A DNA stretch of 13,418 nucleotides, taken from NCBI GenBank assembly GCA_030531135.1, contig JAUNOJ010000025.1:1-13418 (forward strand), in the 5' to 3' direction. A model generated the notes under the pieces. It did no database searches and was not told the origin of the DNA. It saw nothing but the letters and a program-made list of their open reading frames with translations. Each line of letters opens with the position of its first letter. The stretch's first letter is position 1. The translations under genes were made by a program, and so were the position numbers. Origin of the DNA: Sutterellaceae bacterium. GTDB taxonomy: Bacteria > Pseudomonadota > Gammaproteobacteria > Burkholderiales > Burkholderiaceae_F. Of this stretch, positions 1 to 6,684 are shown in pieces.

Positions 1-132
1 GCCAACCGCTTGTGTACTTCGAGTGAAATCGCCGCTTATGAGACGATGAAACTCGGTTACACCAACGTCATGCAGATGCCAGAAGGCATTTACGGATGGA
101 AAATGAGCGGTCGCCAGTACGAACTGCCTTAA
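1..132 (+). CDS. Rhodanese-like domain protein, C-terminal end (partial)
   Basis: The open frame entering from the left edge encodes 43 residues ending at a TAA at 130-132. The tail reads AAYETMKLGYTNVMQMPEGI followed by YGWKMSGRQYELP, which is the typical end of a rhodanese domain: helix after the active-site loop, a GYTNV-type strand, then an EGG-like turn and a GW motif. In this family the catalytic cysteine lies in a short loop just before the helix; here the visible loop starts ANR, so the cysteine, if present, would be immediately upstream of the window. The cysteine that is visible (residue 5, in NRLCTS) is not at the usual position. Rhodanese domains carry or transfer sulfane sulfur. 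Its placement 53 bases ahead of a periplasmic isomerase in the same direction suggests cotranscription with the respiratory genes. Whether the full protein is exported cannot be seen. Confidence 0.75.
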   Translation, partial: ANRLCTSSEIAAYETMKLGYTNVMQMPEGIYGWKMSGRQYELP

Positions 133-185
133 GATTACGTTGGATTACGTCGAAGACGTGACAAAAACATTTGAGTAGAAGTTTT

Positions 186-950
186 ATGTTTACCCTGAAA
201 AAAATCGTGTTGTGCTCCTGCGCTGCTTTGTGTGCGAGCTCTATGGCCTTTGCCGCAGGCATCGAAACGCAGCAGGACAAGGAAGCTTACAGCATGGGGG
301 CTTCTGTCGGTAACTACGTGGCCGAGCAAATCGCCTCTCAGACCAAAATGGGTGCCAAGGTTGACGCCGCACTTGTTGCCAAGGGCTTCGAAGAAGCTTT
401 GGCCGGCAAGAGCCAGTTGACCAAGGACGATGTGGTCAAGTACCTCAACAGTCGTGCCGAAAAGCTCAACAAGCTTTACGAGGCAGCCCAGAAGAAGTTG
501 GCCGAGGAAAATTCTGCAAAAGCCAAAGACTTTTTGGCCAAGAACGCCAAGAAAAAGGGCGTGAAGACCACTGAGTCCGGCTTGCAGTACGAAGTGCTCA
601 AGGCCGGTAAGGGTGAAAAACCCAGAACCGAAGATGTTGTCACGGTGGATTATGTCGGTACTTTGATGGACGGTACGGTTTTCGAAAGTACCTATGAAAC
701 CAAAGAACCCGCACGCTTTGTTTTGATGAGTGTGATTCCCGGACTCGAAGAAGGCATCCGCATGATGGAACCCGGTGCGCGCTATCGTTTCACGATTCCC
801 GCGAACTTGGCATACGGTGCGGACGGCGCAGGTCAGATTCCTCCGGAATCTCCCCTGGTTTTCGAGTTGCAATTGGTCAAGGTTGAGAAAGTCAAAGCTC
901 ATTCGAACTTTGGCAATGCCAATCTGAAAGGAATGGTCAGCCCTCACTAA
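186..950 (+). CDS. Periplasmic FKBP-type peptidyl-prolyl cis-trans isomerase (FkpA/Mip-like)
   Basis: A 254-residue protein with an N-terminal Sec signal (MFTLKKIVL, hydrophobic core, cleavage near SMAFA-AG about residue 23), an all-helical Mip/FkpA-type dimerisation domain (about 25-125, with the family's YSMGASVGNYVAEQ start) and a C-terminal FKBP domain (about 145-234). FKBP hallmarks seen are VDYVGTLMDGTVFEST, VIPGLEEGI, IPANLAYG and LVFELQLVKV. The Trp normally at the base of the proline pocket (PGW) is Leu here (PGLEE), which may weaken isomerase activity while leaving chaperone function. I chose ATG 186 over an in-frame TTG at 171 because the signal peptide starts there; neither has a strong ribosome site. 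The gene lies first in a run with NrfG-, NrfC- and NrfD-like genes. A prolyl isomerase gene (mccB) follows the cytochrome gene in the Wolinella mcc locus, so a role in folding a periplasmic multihaem enzyme is inferred. Confidence 0.88.
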   Translation: MFTLKKIVLCSCAALCASSMAFAAGIETQQDKEAYSMGASVGNYVAEQIASQTKMGAKVDAALVAKGFEEALAGKSQLTKDDVVKYLNSRAEKLNKLYEAAQKKLAEENSAKAKDFLAKNAKKKGVKTTESGLQYEVLKAGKGEKPRTEDVVTVDYVGTLMDGTVFESTYETKEPARFVLMSVIPGLEEGIRMMEPGARYRFTIPANLAYGADGAGQIPPESPLVFELQLVKVEKVKAHSNFGNANLKGMVSPH

Positions 951-990
951 TCTGAGGTTTGTCCAAGCTCTTTAAAAAGCAGGGAGTTAG

Positions 991-1641
991 ATGAACGGTT
1001 TAACAGCTTTGATAGCTGCGGTTGTTGTCATTGTCGCAGTCGGTGCGATTATCTATCGCACCGTCTGTGGCCGCACGACAAAAAACACACTGTTCATCGC
1101 GAGTTTCACCGGGCTCGTTCTTGTCGTCAGTGTTTGCTTGTATGCAACGCTCGGGCGATGGTCCGATTACGGCGTGAAAAAAGTCGATGAAGAAACCGAC
1201 TATTTGCTCACCGCCAAGATCACGCAAGCTCAAAGGCAAGTGAAAAACATGCCCAAGAGCCTGACGGCACAACAGGAACTGGCTCAGGCCTATCTCGAAG
1301 CCGGTCGATATAAAGAAGCAGCCGAAACGTATGACGTCTGTCTGACGTTGGGCGGGGACCAAATCGACCTCATGGGTAAAAAGGCATATGCCCTTTACTA
1401 CAGAGACGGCAGAAAGATCGGTGAAGAAACTCGACAATTGATCGATACGATTCTGGCCAAGAATCCTTTGGAAGTTCAAACCAGAATGCTTTTGGGACAG
1501 GATGCTTTCATGCACGAACGTTACCAAGAAGCGATCGGTCAATGGAAAATGCTTCTGGATTCAGGAGCGGCTCCCGGGCAAAGAAGAGCCCTTGAAAACG
1601 CGATTGCCAATGCCGAGCAAAAGGCTCGGATGAAGGACTAA
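991..1641 (+). CDS. Membrane-anchored TPR protein, NrfG/CcmI-like cytochrome c maturation factor
   Basis: This 216-residue protein has two predicted membrane helices (about 4-22 and 33-52) joined by a loop of about ten residues (RTVCGRTTKN), followed by a soluble, presumably periplasmic, TPR-like region (about 75-210) with repeats such as LTAQQELAQAYLEAGRYKEA and RMLLGQDAFMHERYQEAIGQ. In the CcmHI/NrfG family, the TPR part grips the C-terminus of apocytochrome c and presents it to the CcmF/NrfE haem lyase. The two-helix anchor matches CcmI, but CcmI usually has a much longer cytoplasmic loop. ATG 991 is preceded by GGAG at 983-986. It stands 40 bases after the isomerase gene and 49 before the NrfC-like gene. 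The partner lyase genes lie about 6 kb downstream (7557-9925), so the trio is split. The assignment rests on architecture and context; TPR sequence alone is weak evidence. Confidence 0.72.
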   Translation: MNGLTALIAAVVVIVAVGAIIYRTVCGRTTKNTLFIASFTGLVLVVSVCLYATLGRWSDYGVKKVDEETDYLLTAKITQAQRQVKNMPKSLTAQQELAQAYLEAGRYKEAAETYDVCLTLGGDQIDLMGKKAYALYYRDGRKIGEETRQLIDTILAKNPLEVQTRMLLGQDAFMHERYQEAIGQWKMLLDSGAAPGQRRALENAIANAEQKARMKD

Positions 1642-1680
1642 TTGGTGGATTTTGACCGAATAAGGACAAAATCTGTCTGT

Positions 1681-1684
1681 GGAG
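1681..1684 (+). promoter_or_regulatory. Ribosome binding site deciding the nrfC-like start
   Basis: GGAG lies six bases before GTG at 1691. An in-frame GTG at 1679 has no comparable site and overlaps this one, so 1691 is the likelier start; it also places the twin arginine at residues 7-8. Confidence 0.6.
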
Positions 1685-1690
1685 AATATT

Positions 1691-2380
1691 GTGAGCGAAA
1701 AGATCGACAGGAGAAAATTTCTCGCTGGTGCCGGTGCTGCAAGCTCTTTGCTCGTGCTCCCGTTAGCGGGTTGCGGTACGGGCGGAAAGCAGGCCGGTGG
1801 CGATCAGCCGCACTATGCGATGGTCTTTGACCAGAACAAGTGTGTCGGTTGTCGCGACTGCCGAGATGCCTGCAATGAAACGAACAAGTTGCCCAAGGGC
1901 CGCTCTCGTTTGTTGCTCGAATTGCAGGGTGGTAAGGTCGAAGGCGAACGCGGTTATGCCGCCGAACGTCGCTACGTTCGTGTTTCTTGCCAGCAGTGCA
2001 AGGACGCGCCTTGCGTTACGGTTTGCCCGACGGGTGCTGCCTATCGCGATGCCAAGACCGGCATCGTGACGATGGATCCCAGCAAGTGCGTCGGTTGCAA
2101 GTACTGTATCGTGGCTTGCCCCTACAACGTACGTTATATCAATGAGGAAACCAAGGTTGCCGACAACTGCGACTTCTGCCTGCACTCTCGTTTGGAAAAG
2201 AACGAAGAACCTGCATGCGTGGAAAGCTGCAAGTACGACGCCTTGATCTTCGGTGACATCAAGGATCCGAAGTCCTATGTAAGCAGACTGTTGGCCGTGA
2301 AGGATTCCGTGCGCATTCGCCCGGAACTCGGCACCGAACCCAGCCTGCGCTACATTCCCATTGTTAAGAAAGGAGTGTAA
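1691..2380 (+). CDS. nrfC: NrfC-like Tat-exported 4x[4Fe-4S] electron transfer protein (SirC/MccC type)
   Basis: The 229-residue protein begins with a twin-arginine signal (DRRKFLAG, residues 6-13) and has four cysteine groups, 16 cysteines in all, placed as in NrfC: 51/54/57/61 (CVGCRDCRDAC), 100/103/108/112 (CQQCKDAPCVTVC), 133/136/139/143 (CVGCKYCIVAC) and 160/163/176/180 (CDFC ... ACVESC). It would hold four cubane clusters in the periplasm and carry electrons from the membrane quinol dehydrogenase encoded directly downstream (two bases between the genes) to a periplasmic cytochrome. An extra cysteine (28) follows LPLAG, a good lipobox, so it may be a Tat lipoprotein; E. coli NrfC lacks this. 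Start GTG 1691 is preferred on its ribosome site. Family assignment is strong; the actual terminal reductase (sulfite, nitrite or other) is inferred from context. Confidence 0.93.
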   Translation: MSEKIDRRKFLAGAGAASSLLVLPLAGCGTGGKQAGGDQPHYAMVFDQNKCVGCRDCRDACNETNKLPKGRSRLLLELQGGKVEGERGYAAERRYVRVSCQQCKDAPCVTVCPTGAAYRDAKTGIVTMDPSKCVGCKYCIVACPYNVRYINEETKVADNCDFCLHSRLEKNEEPACVESCKYDALIFGDIKDPKSYVSRLLAVKDSVRIRPELGTEPSLRYIPIVKKGV

Positions 2381-2382
2381 AG

Positions 2383-3309
2383 ATGGACATGAACTTTACA
2401 CTTGGCTTGACACAGGGTATCAGCTGGCCGTGGCCCATCGCCCTCTATCTGTTTTTGGCAGGTATTTCGGGCGGTGCAGTGGCAGTAGCCATTATTCTGA
2501 ACCTGTATCGTAAGCAGACTGCGCAGAACACGCCGGTTTTGAAGGCTGCAACGCTCATTGGCGCTGTGACCATCATCCTCGGTATGGTTTGCTTGGTCTT
2601 GGACTTGACCAATCCGCTGGTTTTCTGGCGCATTTTGGTTTATTACAACCTGACCTCGGTGATGAGCTTGGGCGTGATCGCTCTGCTCTTCTACATCCCC
2701 TTGGTCTGCATCCTCACGCTGGTTGCACTTCGTCAGGAAGTGAAGAACAGTTTCTTGGGGTTCCTCGACGGCTTGATCGGCTGGTTTGACAGCCATCGTT
2801 GCGGTCTGCAGTGGATCGTGTTGGTGCTCGCACTGACGATCTGCGCATACACGGGCTTCCTCATCTCTGCTCTGATCCGCTTCCCGTTGATCAACCAGGC
2901 TGTGTTGCCGGCTTTGTTCGTCGCCTCCGGTCTTTCTGCCGGTGCCGCCGCTGCCAAGATGATTGCTGTCGGTGTGTTCGGTGACGACGCCCATAGCGCA
3001 GACTTGAAGTTGTTGCACGGCGCCGAATGGCCGATTATGGCTGCCGAAGCATTGTGCATCTTCATGATCGCTGTTGCTTTGATCAGCGGCAACGCTGCAG
3101 CTCAGGTCGCTGCTCAGGCCTTCTGTACGGGTCCGTGGGCAACCGAGTTCTGGGTCGGTGTGGTTGGTGTCGGCTTCATTTTGCCGATCCTGTTTAACTT
3201 CATGAAGGCAAGTGCCGCGACGCTTTATCTGTCCGGTCTTGCATCTGTTGCCGGCATGATGTGCTTGCGACTCTTCATCCTGTACGCCGGCCAGCTCTAT
3301 AGCCTCTAA
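2383..3309 (+). CDS. nrfD: NrfD-like integral membrane quinol dehydrogenase (SirD/MccD type)
   Basis: This 308-residue protein is hydrophobic throughout, with about eight membrane helices, and opens with WPWPIALYLFLAGISGGA, the NrfD/PsrC family signature near the first helix. Its length is close to E. coli NrfD (about 318). NrfD-type subunits oxidise menaquinol without haem and pass electrons to the partner FeS protein, here the NrfC-like product encoded two bases upstream. ATG 2383 follows AGGAG at 2371-2375 with seven bases between; a second in-frame ATG at 2389 is less well placed. The gene is the last before an intrinsic terminator at 3336-3385, so it closes the first transcription unit. 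NrfD paralogues serve nitrite, sulfite, polysulfide and tetrathionate reductases, so substrate cannot be read from this gene alone. Confidence 0.92.
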   Translation: MDMNFTLGLTQGISWPWPIALYLFLAGISGGAVAVAIILNLYRKQTAQNTPVLKAATLIGAVTIILGMVCLVLDLTNPLVFWRILVYYNLTSVMSLGVIALLFYIPLVCILTLVALRQEVKNSFLGFLDGLIGWFDSHRCGLQWIVLVLALTICAYTGFLISALIRFPLINQAVLPALFVASGLSAGAAAAKMIAVGVFGDDAHSADLKLLHGAEWPIMAAEALCIFMIAVALISGNAAAQVAAQAFCTGPWATEFWVGVVGVGFILPILFNFMKASAATLYLSGLASVAGMMCLRLFILYAGQLYSL

Positions 3310-3335
3310 GCTGTGTGAGTTGACATAAGTCAGTG

Positions 3336-3385
3336 AAGGGCTTCGGTCCGCACGCTACTCGTAGTGGTGCGGCCGGGGCCTTTTT
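3336..3385 (+). terminator. Intrinsic terminator after the nrfD-like gene
   Basis: A GC-rich hairpin has left arm GGCTTCGGTCCGCAC (3339-3353) and right arm GTGCGGCCGGGGCC (3367-3380), paired with one bulge and two G-U pairs. CTA/TAG in the loop extends it, and five T residues follow (3381-3385). It divides the isomerase-to-nrfD unit from the copper and haem maturation genes; partial read-through is possible, since all later genes face the same way. Confidence 0.82.
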
Positions 3386-3427
3386 CCATATCAAAATCTT
3401 GAATTCGTCTTTGTGGAAGTTTGATCC

Positions 3428-3928
3428 ATGGTCAAAAAATTGATGTTAACAATGCTGGGTGCCTTGATGCTCGGTGTCGGGCTTCAAAACGCAACGGCTG
3501 CGCAACCAGATGCCGTTGCACTCACGGAAAAAGACCAATGTGCCTCTTGCGGGATGTGGGTTACCCGCTATCCCGGTCCCAAGGGCGAAATGATTCAAGA
3601 AGACGGCTCGGCTTTGAAATACTGTTCGGCTCGCGGCATGGCCTGCGAGTATTTAAAGTTGGATTCAGCCGCTCAGATTAAAGTTAAAGCGCTGTATGTA
3701 CACAATGCCCACGGCAACGATTGGAAAAAGCCCGATGATGCGCTTTTTATCGATGCCAAAGAGGCTTGGTACGTTTACGGCTCCTCCATGAAGGCCGTGA
3801 TGGGGCCCTCGTTGGCGCCCTTTGCCGATCGCGAATCGGCTCAAGCTTTTCAAAAACAATACGGCGGGACGTTGTATCGTTTCGAGGATTTGACCCGAGA
3901 AATTCTCGGTTGTAAAGAACGCAATTGA
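3428..3928 (+). CDS. nosL: NosL-family copper chaperone, soluble periplasmic form (first of two)
   Basis: A 166-residue protein with a Sec signal peptide (MVKKLMLTML, cleavage near ATAA-Q about residue 25) and the NosL core. The copper motif CASCGM lies at 38-43, followed by YPGPKGEM, a KYCS segment (Cys66), and the conserved AWYVYGSSMKAVMGP and ESAQAFQKQYGG blocks. NosL proteins bind Cu(I) in the periplasm and deliver it, with NosDFY, to a copper enzyme. Unlike typical NosL it has no lipobox cysteine, so it should be released into the periplasm. A third cysteine pair (66, 73) is present. ATG 3428 follows GGAAG at 3415-3419. The next gene, ten bases downstream, is a second NosL. In Wolinella, the NosL-like MccL accompanies the haem c-copper sulfite reductase, which supports a copper-loading role here even though no nosZ is seen. 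Confidence 0.88.
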   Translation: MVKKLMLTMLGALMLGVGLQNATAAQPDAVALTEKDQCASCGMWVTRYPGPKGEMIQEDGSALKYCSARGMACEYLKLDSAAQIKVKALYVHNAHGNDWKKPDDALFIDAKEAWYVYGSSMKAVMGPSLAPFADRESAQAFQKQYGGTLYRFEDLTREILGCKERN

Positions 3929-3938
3929 AACTGTTGCC

Positions 3939-4427
3939 ATGAAAAAAGTTTTCGTCATTTTGGCTGCAGCCGGCGTACTCTTGACCGGTTGCGGGGAAGA
4001 TTCCAAAAAGCAAACCTTTACGCCGGTTGCTTTTGATGCGCACGACAGATGCAATCTGTGCGGCATGGTGATTTCTCACTACGAAGGTCCCAAGGCAGAA
4101 CTTTTCATCAAGGGCGCCGAAGACACGGCTGTGAAATTTTGCTCGGGACGCGATGCGTTTACTTTTGCCCTGCAGCCTGAAAATGCCCGTCGTTTGCTCG
4201 CGTTTTTCGTGCACGATTTAGGTGAGACCTCTTGGGCCATGCCCGAGGATAAGGCGCTCATTGATGCAACGAAAGCAACCTATGTTTACGGACACGATCA
4301 AGCCGGCGTGATGGGCAACGAACCTGCGGCATTTTCGACCAAAGAAAGCGCGCAAGCCTTTGTCGAAAAGCACGGCGGCAAGATCTATTCTTATGCCGAC
4401 ATCACGTTGGAACTTCTCGACAAATAA
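3939..4427 (+). CDS. nosL: NosL-family copper chaperone lipoprotein (second of two)
   Basis: A 162-residue protein with a lipoprotein signal (MKKVFVILAAAGVLLTGC, lipobox LTGC, acylated Cys18), as in most NosL. The CNLCGM motif is at 38-43, the same positions as in the upstream paralogue, and is followed by HYEGPKAEL, KFCS, ATYVYGHDQAGVMGNE and ESAQAFVEKHGG. The two proteins align without large gaps, so they are probably an old tandem duplication, though they have diverged well beyond a recent copy. After the lipobox the next residues are GED, so an Asp at +2 (inner membrane retention) is not present; outer membrane sorting is possible. No clear ribosome site precedes ATG 3939. It is 12 bases from the nosD start, forming one unit with nosDFY. 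Confidence 0.92.
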   Translation: MKKVFVILAAAGVLLTGCGEDSKKQTFTPVAFDAHDRCNLCGMVISHYEGPKAELFIKGAEDTAVKFCSGRDAFTFALQPENARRLLAFFVHDLGETSWAMPEDKALIDATKATYVYGHDQAGVMGNEPAAFSTKESAQAFVEKHGGKIYSYADITLELLDK

Positions 4428-4429
4428 TC

Positions 4430-4435
4430 GGTGAT
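4430..4435 (+). promoter_or_regulatory. Probable ribosome binding site for nosD
   Basis: GGTGAT can pair perfectly with the ATCACC stretch of the 16S rRNA 3' end and lies four bases before GTG 4440. The alternative in-frame GTG at 4431 sits inside this element and has no site of its own. Confidence 0.45.
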
Positions 4436-4439
4436 CGGC

Positions 4440-5777
4440 GTGAAGACGAGACATTGTTTGTTCGCGGTGACTTTCTTGACGGCAATGCTCGGCACTGCCG
4501 AGGCTGCGCATATTCGCGTCACGCCCGCCGACGATGTTGCCAAGATTGTGGAGTCCGCCAAAGAGGGCGACGTCATCGAATTTTCGCCCGGCGTCTACAA
4601 GACCAATCTTGTCGTGCGTACTTCCGTCACATTGACCGGAACGCACGAGGCCGTGATCGACGCTCAAGGCAAGGGCTCGGGCATCATGGTGCGCTGGCCC
4701 AAGGCACGCGTTGAAAATCTGACGGTGAAAAACTTCGGCGCGAGTCTTTACGATCGCAATGCCGGGGTGCGCGTCACCGACGGGGCCGACGATGTCGTGA
4801 TTAAAAACATGGTGATCGAGGGACCGGCCTTCGGGATTCGTGCCGACCGATTAAATCGCTTGACTGTCGAAGATTGCAAAATTACCGGGATTGCCAAAAA
4901 GAAACTTTTGGATCGCGGCGACGGCGTTTATCTCAATTATGTGCGCTACCCCAAATTGACGGGCAACGTCGTCAAGGACACGCGCGACGGATTTTATTTT
5001 GAAAACGTCGACGGCAGCGTTTCGCGCGAAAATGCTTTTTCGGGTGGCCAGTACGGCATTCATTACATGTATACCAGAAACGATTCCGGGTATGACAACT
5101 TCACGACGGGAGCCGTGGGCGGGTACGCCTTGATGAGTTCAAGACAAGTGAAGCTTGAGCGCAATACGGCCGTCGATTCGGTGGAATTCGGCATCTTGGT
5201 CAACGTCTGCGAGCGATGCACCGTAACCGGCAATCGTGTCGAGGGCGTCTACAACCCCAAGGGCAAGGCCGTTTTGGATACCGAAGGCAAGGCGCTTTTC
5301 ATCTACGGACCCGGTGCAAGCACCGTGACCGGCAACTACTTTGCCGATGCGCAAATCGGCGTGGGCGTGGCCATGGGCGGCGAGGGTGTGAAGATGAGTC
5401 AAAACGCTTTTGTGGACAATCGCATTCAGGTGCGCTATGTCGGCAAAACCGCTTTGGAGTGGAGCGTTGCCGGCAAAGGCAATTATTGGAGCACTTTTAT
5501 GGGGTGGGACTTTGACGGCGACGGATTGGCCGAAAAGCCCTATCAGCCCAACGACAGCCTCGATCGCATTTTCTGGATTTATCCGGAAGCCCGTTTTTTG
5601 ATGGACAGTCCCGTGGTGGCATTGCTGCGTTGGCTTGCCCTGCAGTTTGAAATTGATCGCGGCAAAGGTATCACCGACAGTCATCCCTTGATCAAGTGTC
5701 CGGAAATTGTGGGCGCTCAAGGCCGTTTTGCATCCGGATTTCCCCATGCCGATGCGTCCCAATCAACCGCTCCGTAA
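4440..5777 (+). CDS. nosD: NosD-like periplasmic right-handed beta-helix protein of copper ABC system
   Basis: With the GTG start at 4440 the product is 445 residues: a Sec signal (about 1-22, VKTRHCLFAV to TAEA-A), then a long parallel beta-helix built of CASH/PbH1-type repeats, with phrases such as VIKNMVIEGPAFGIRADRLN, GDGVYLNYVRYPKLTGNVV, GFYFENVDGS, GGQYGIHYMYTRND and GNYFADAQIGVG, and a C-terminal GNYWSTFMGWDFDGDG block typical of NosD. The length is normal for the family. NosD works with the NosFY ABC transporter to supply copper (or a sulfur species) to periplasmic copper sites; in N2O reducers this is the CuZ site. A start at 4431 would add three residues. The gene is between nosL and nosF. 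Here the likely client is a copper-containing cytochrome, not NosZ, but this is inference. Confidence 0.92.
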   Translation: MKTRHCLFAVTFLTAMLGTAEAAHIRVTPADDVAKIVESAKEGDVIEFSPGVYKTNLVVRTSVTLTGTHEAVIDAQGKGSGIMVRWPKARVENLTVKNFGASLYDRNAGVRVTDGADDVVIKNMVIEGPAFGIRADRLNRLTVEDCKITGIAKKKLLDRGDGVYLNYVRYPKLTGNVVKDTRDGFYFENVDGSVSRENAFSGGQYGIHYMYTRNDSGYDNFTTGAVGGYALMSSRQVKLERNTAVDSVEFGILVNVCERCTVTGNRVEGVYNPKGKAVLDTEGKALFIYGPGASTVTGNYFADAQIGVGVAMGGEGVKMSQNAFVDNRIQVRYVGKTALEWSVAGKGNYWSTFMGWDFDGDGLAEKPYQPNDSLDRIFWIYPEARFLMDSPVVALLRWLALQFEIDRGKGITDSHPLIKCPEIVGAQGRFASGFPHADASQSTAP

Positions 5778-5781
5778 GCCC

Positions 5782-5786
5782 AAGGA
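5782..5786 (+). promoter_or_regulatory. Ribosome binding site deciding the nosF start
   Basis: AAGGA lies seven bases before ATG 5794. Earlier in-frame start codons from 5707 on would overlap nosD and lack such a site. Confidence 0.65.
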
Positions 5787-5793
5787 AAGAATC

Positions 5794-6681
5794 ATGACCG
5801 AAATTGCAGTCGTCTGCGAAAACCTCGTTTTCAAGCGCGCAGACAGAGCCTATTTGGACGATGTGACGTTTTCTTTACCCCAAGGCAAACTCATGGGGTT
5901 GATCGGACACAACGGTGCCGGCAAGTCGACGTTGCTCAAAGTCATTTTGGGACTGTTAAAGCCTTTTTCGGGCACTGTAACAGTGTTGGGGAGTCAACCG
6001 GGTACTCAACCCTTACAGGTGGGGTATTTGCCCGAGAACGTGAGTTTTTACAATCACATGACGGTGCAAGATCACCTCGATTACTTTGCGGGTTTAAAAC
6101 GCGTAAATGCCGCTCGCATCCGAGAGCTTTCCGACGAGTTGGGGTTGGCAGAGGTGGCCAAACAAAAACTCGGACAATGCTCCAAAGGCCAAAGACAACG
6201 TTTGGGCTTGGCGCAAGCACTGTTGACGCGCCCCAAACTGTTGATTTTGGACGAACCCACCGTGGGGCTTGATCCGGCAGCTTCTCTGTTGATGTACCGA
6301 GAGCTTTCGAAGCTTCGCGACTCGGGCTGTTCGGTGATTGTCTGTACACACGAATTGGCGTTGGTGGAGTCGTATTTGGATACGGCGCTTTTATTGGCCC
6401 ACGGCAAGATGCGTGCTTTCGGGGCGTTGCATGAATTGAGTCGTCAAGCCGATTTGCCGGTCAGTGTTTTGCGCGTGGGCAATGCCCAAGCTTTGAAAGA
6501 CGATCGTTTTGCCGGTTGCGTTGTCGGCGACGGTTTGCGCGTACCCGAACATCGCTTGAGCGAGGTGCTGGAAATCTTAACGCAGACGTATCGTTGCTTT
6601 GATTTTGAAGTAAAAAAAGCCGATCTCGGCGAAATTTTCAGGCACTTTGTGCTTGAAGACCAAACGGTCAAGGGGAAGTAA
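5794..6681 (+). CDS. nosF: NosF-like ABC transporter ATP-binding protein
   Basis: This 295-residue cytoplasmic ATPase shows Walker A GHNGAGKST (38-46), the NosF-type PENVSFYNHMT segment (80-90), an ABC signature CSKGQRQRLGLAQALL (129-144, with SKGQ where most ABC proteins have SGGQ, as is usual in NosF), Walker B LLILDEPTVGLDP (149-161) and switch histidine in VCTHEL (His186). A C-terminal extension of about 80 residues follows the ATPase core, a normal feature of the NosF/CcmA-like group. It would energise the NosY permease encoded three bases downstream, and work with the periplasmic NosD. ATG 5794 is chosen for its ribosome site 16 bases after the nosD stop. Confidence 0.93.
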   Translation: MTEIAVVCENLVFKRADRAYLDDVTFSLPQGKLMGLIGHNGAGKSTLLKVILGLLKPFSGTVTVLGSQPGTQPLQVGYLPENVSFYNHMTVQDHLDYFAGLKRVNAARIRELSDELGLAEVAKQKLGQCSKGQRQRLGLAQALLTRPKLLILDEPTVGLDPAASLLMYRELSKLRDSGCSVIVCTHELALVESYLDTALLLAHGKMRAFGALHELSRQADLPVSVLRVGNAQALKDDRFAGCVVGDGLRVPEHRLSEVLEILTQTYRCFDFEVKKADLGEIFRHFVLEDQTVKGK

Positions 6682-6684
6682 AAA

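Noticed and set aside
135..947. Long minus-strand open frames opposite the isomerase, haem lyase (8331-9467) and others
   Set aside because: They lie wholly opposite strongly supported genes, encode sequences without recognisable domains, and arise from codon bias on the coding strand.
171..950. Longer isomerase frame from TTG 171
   Set aside because: It would add five residues (MSRSF) before the natural signal peptide start, and has no better ribosome site; ATG 186 was kept.
3320..3348. TTGACA at 3320-3325 as a -35 promoter element
   Set aside because: No -10 element occurs at the right distance, and the sequence runs directly into the terminator hairpin.
3386..3410. ATCAA-N4-TTGAA as an FNR-type site ahead of nosL
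   Set aside because: The half-sites are everted compared with the FNR consensus TTGAT-N4-ATCAA, so it does not fit.
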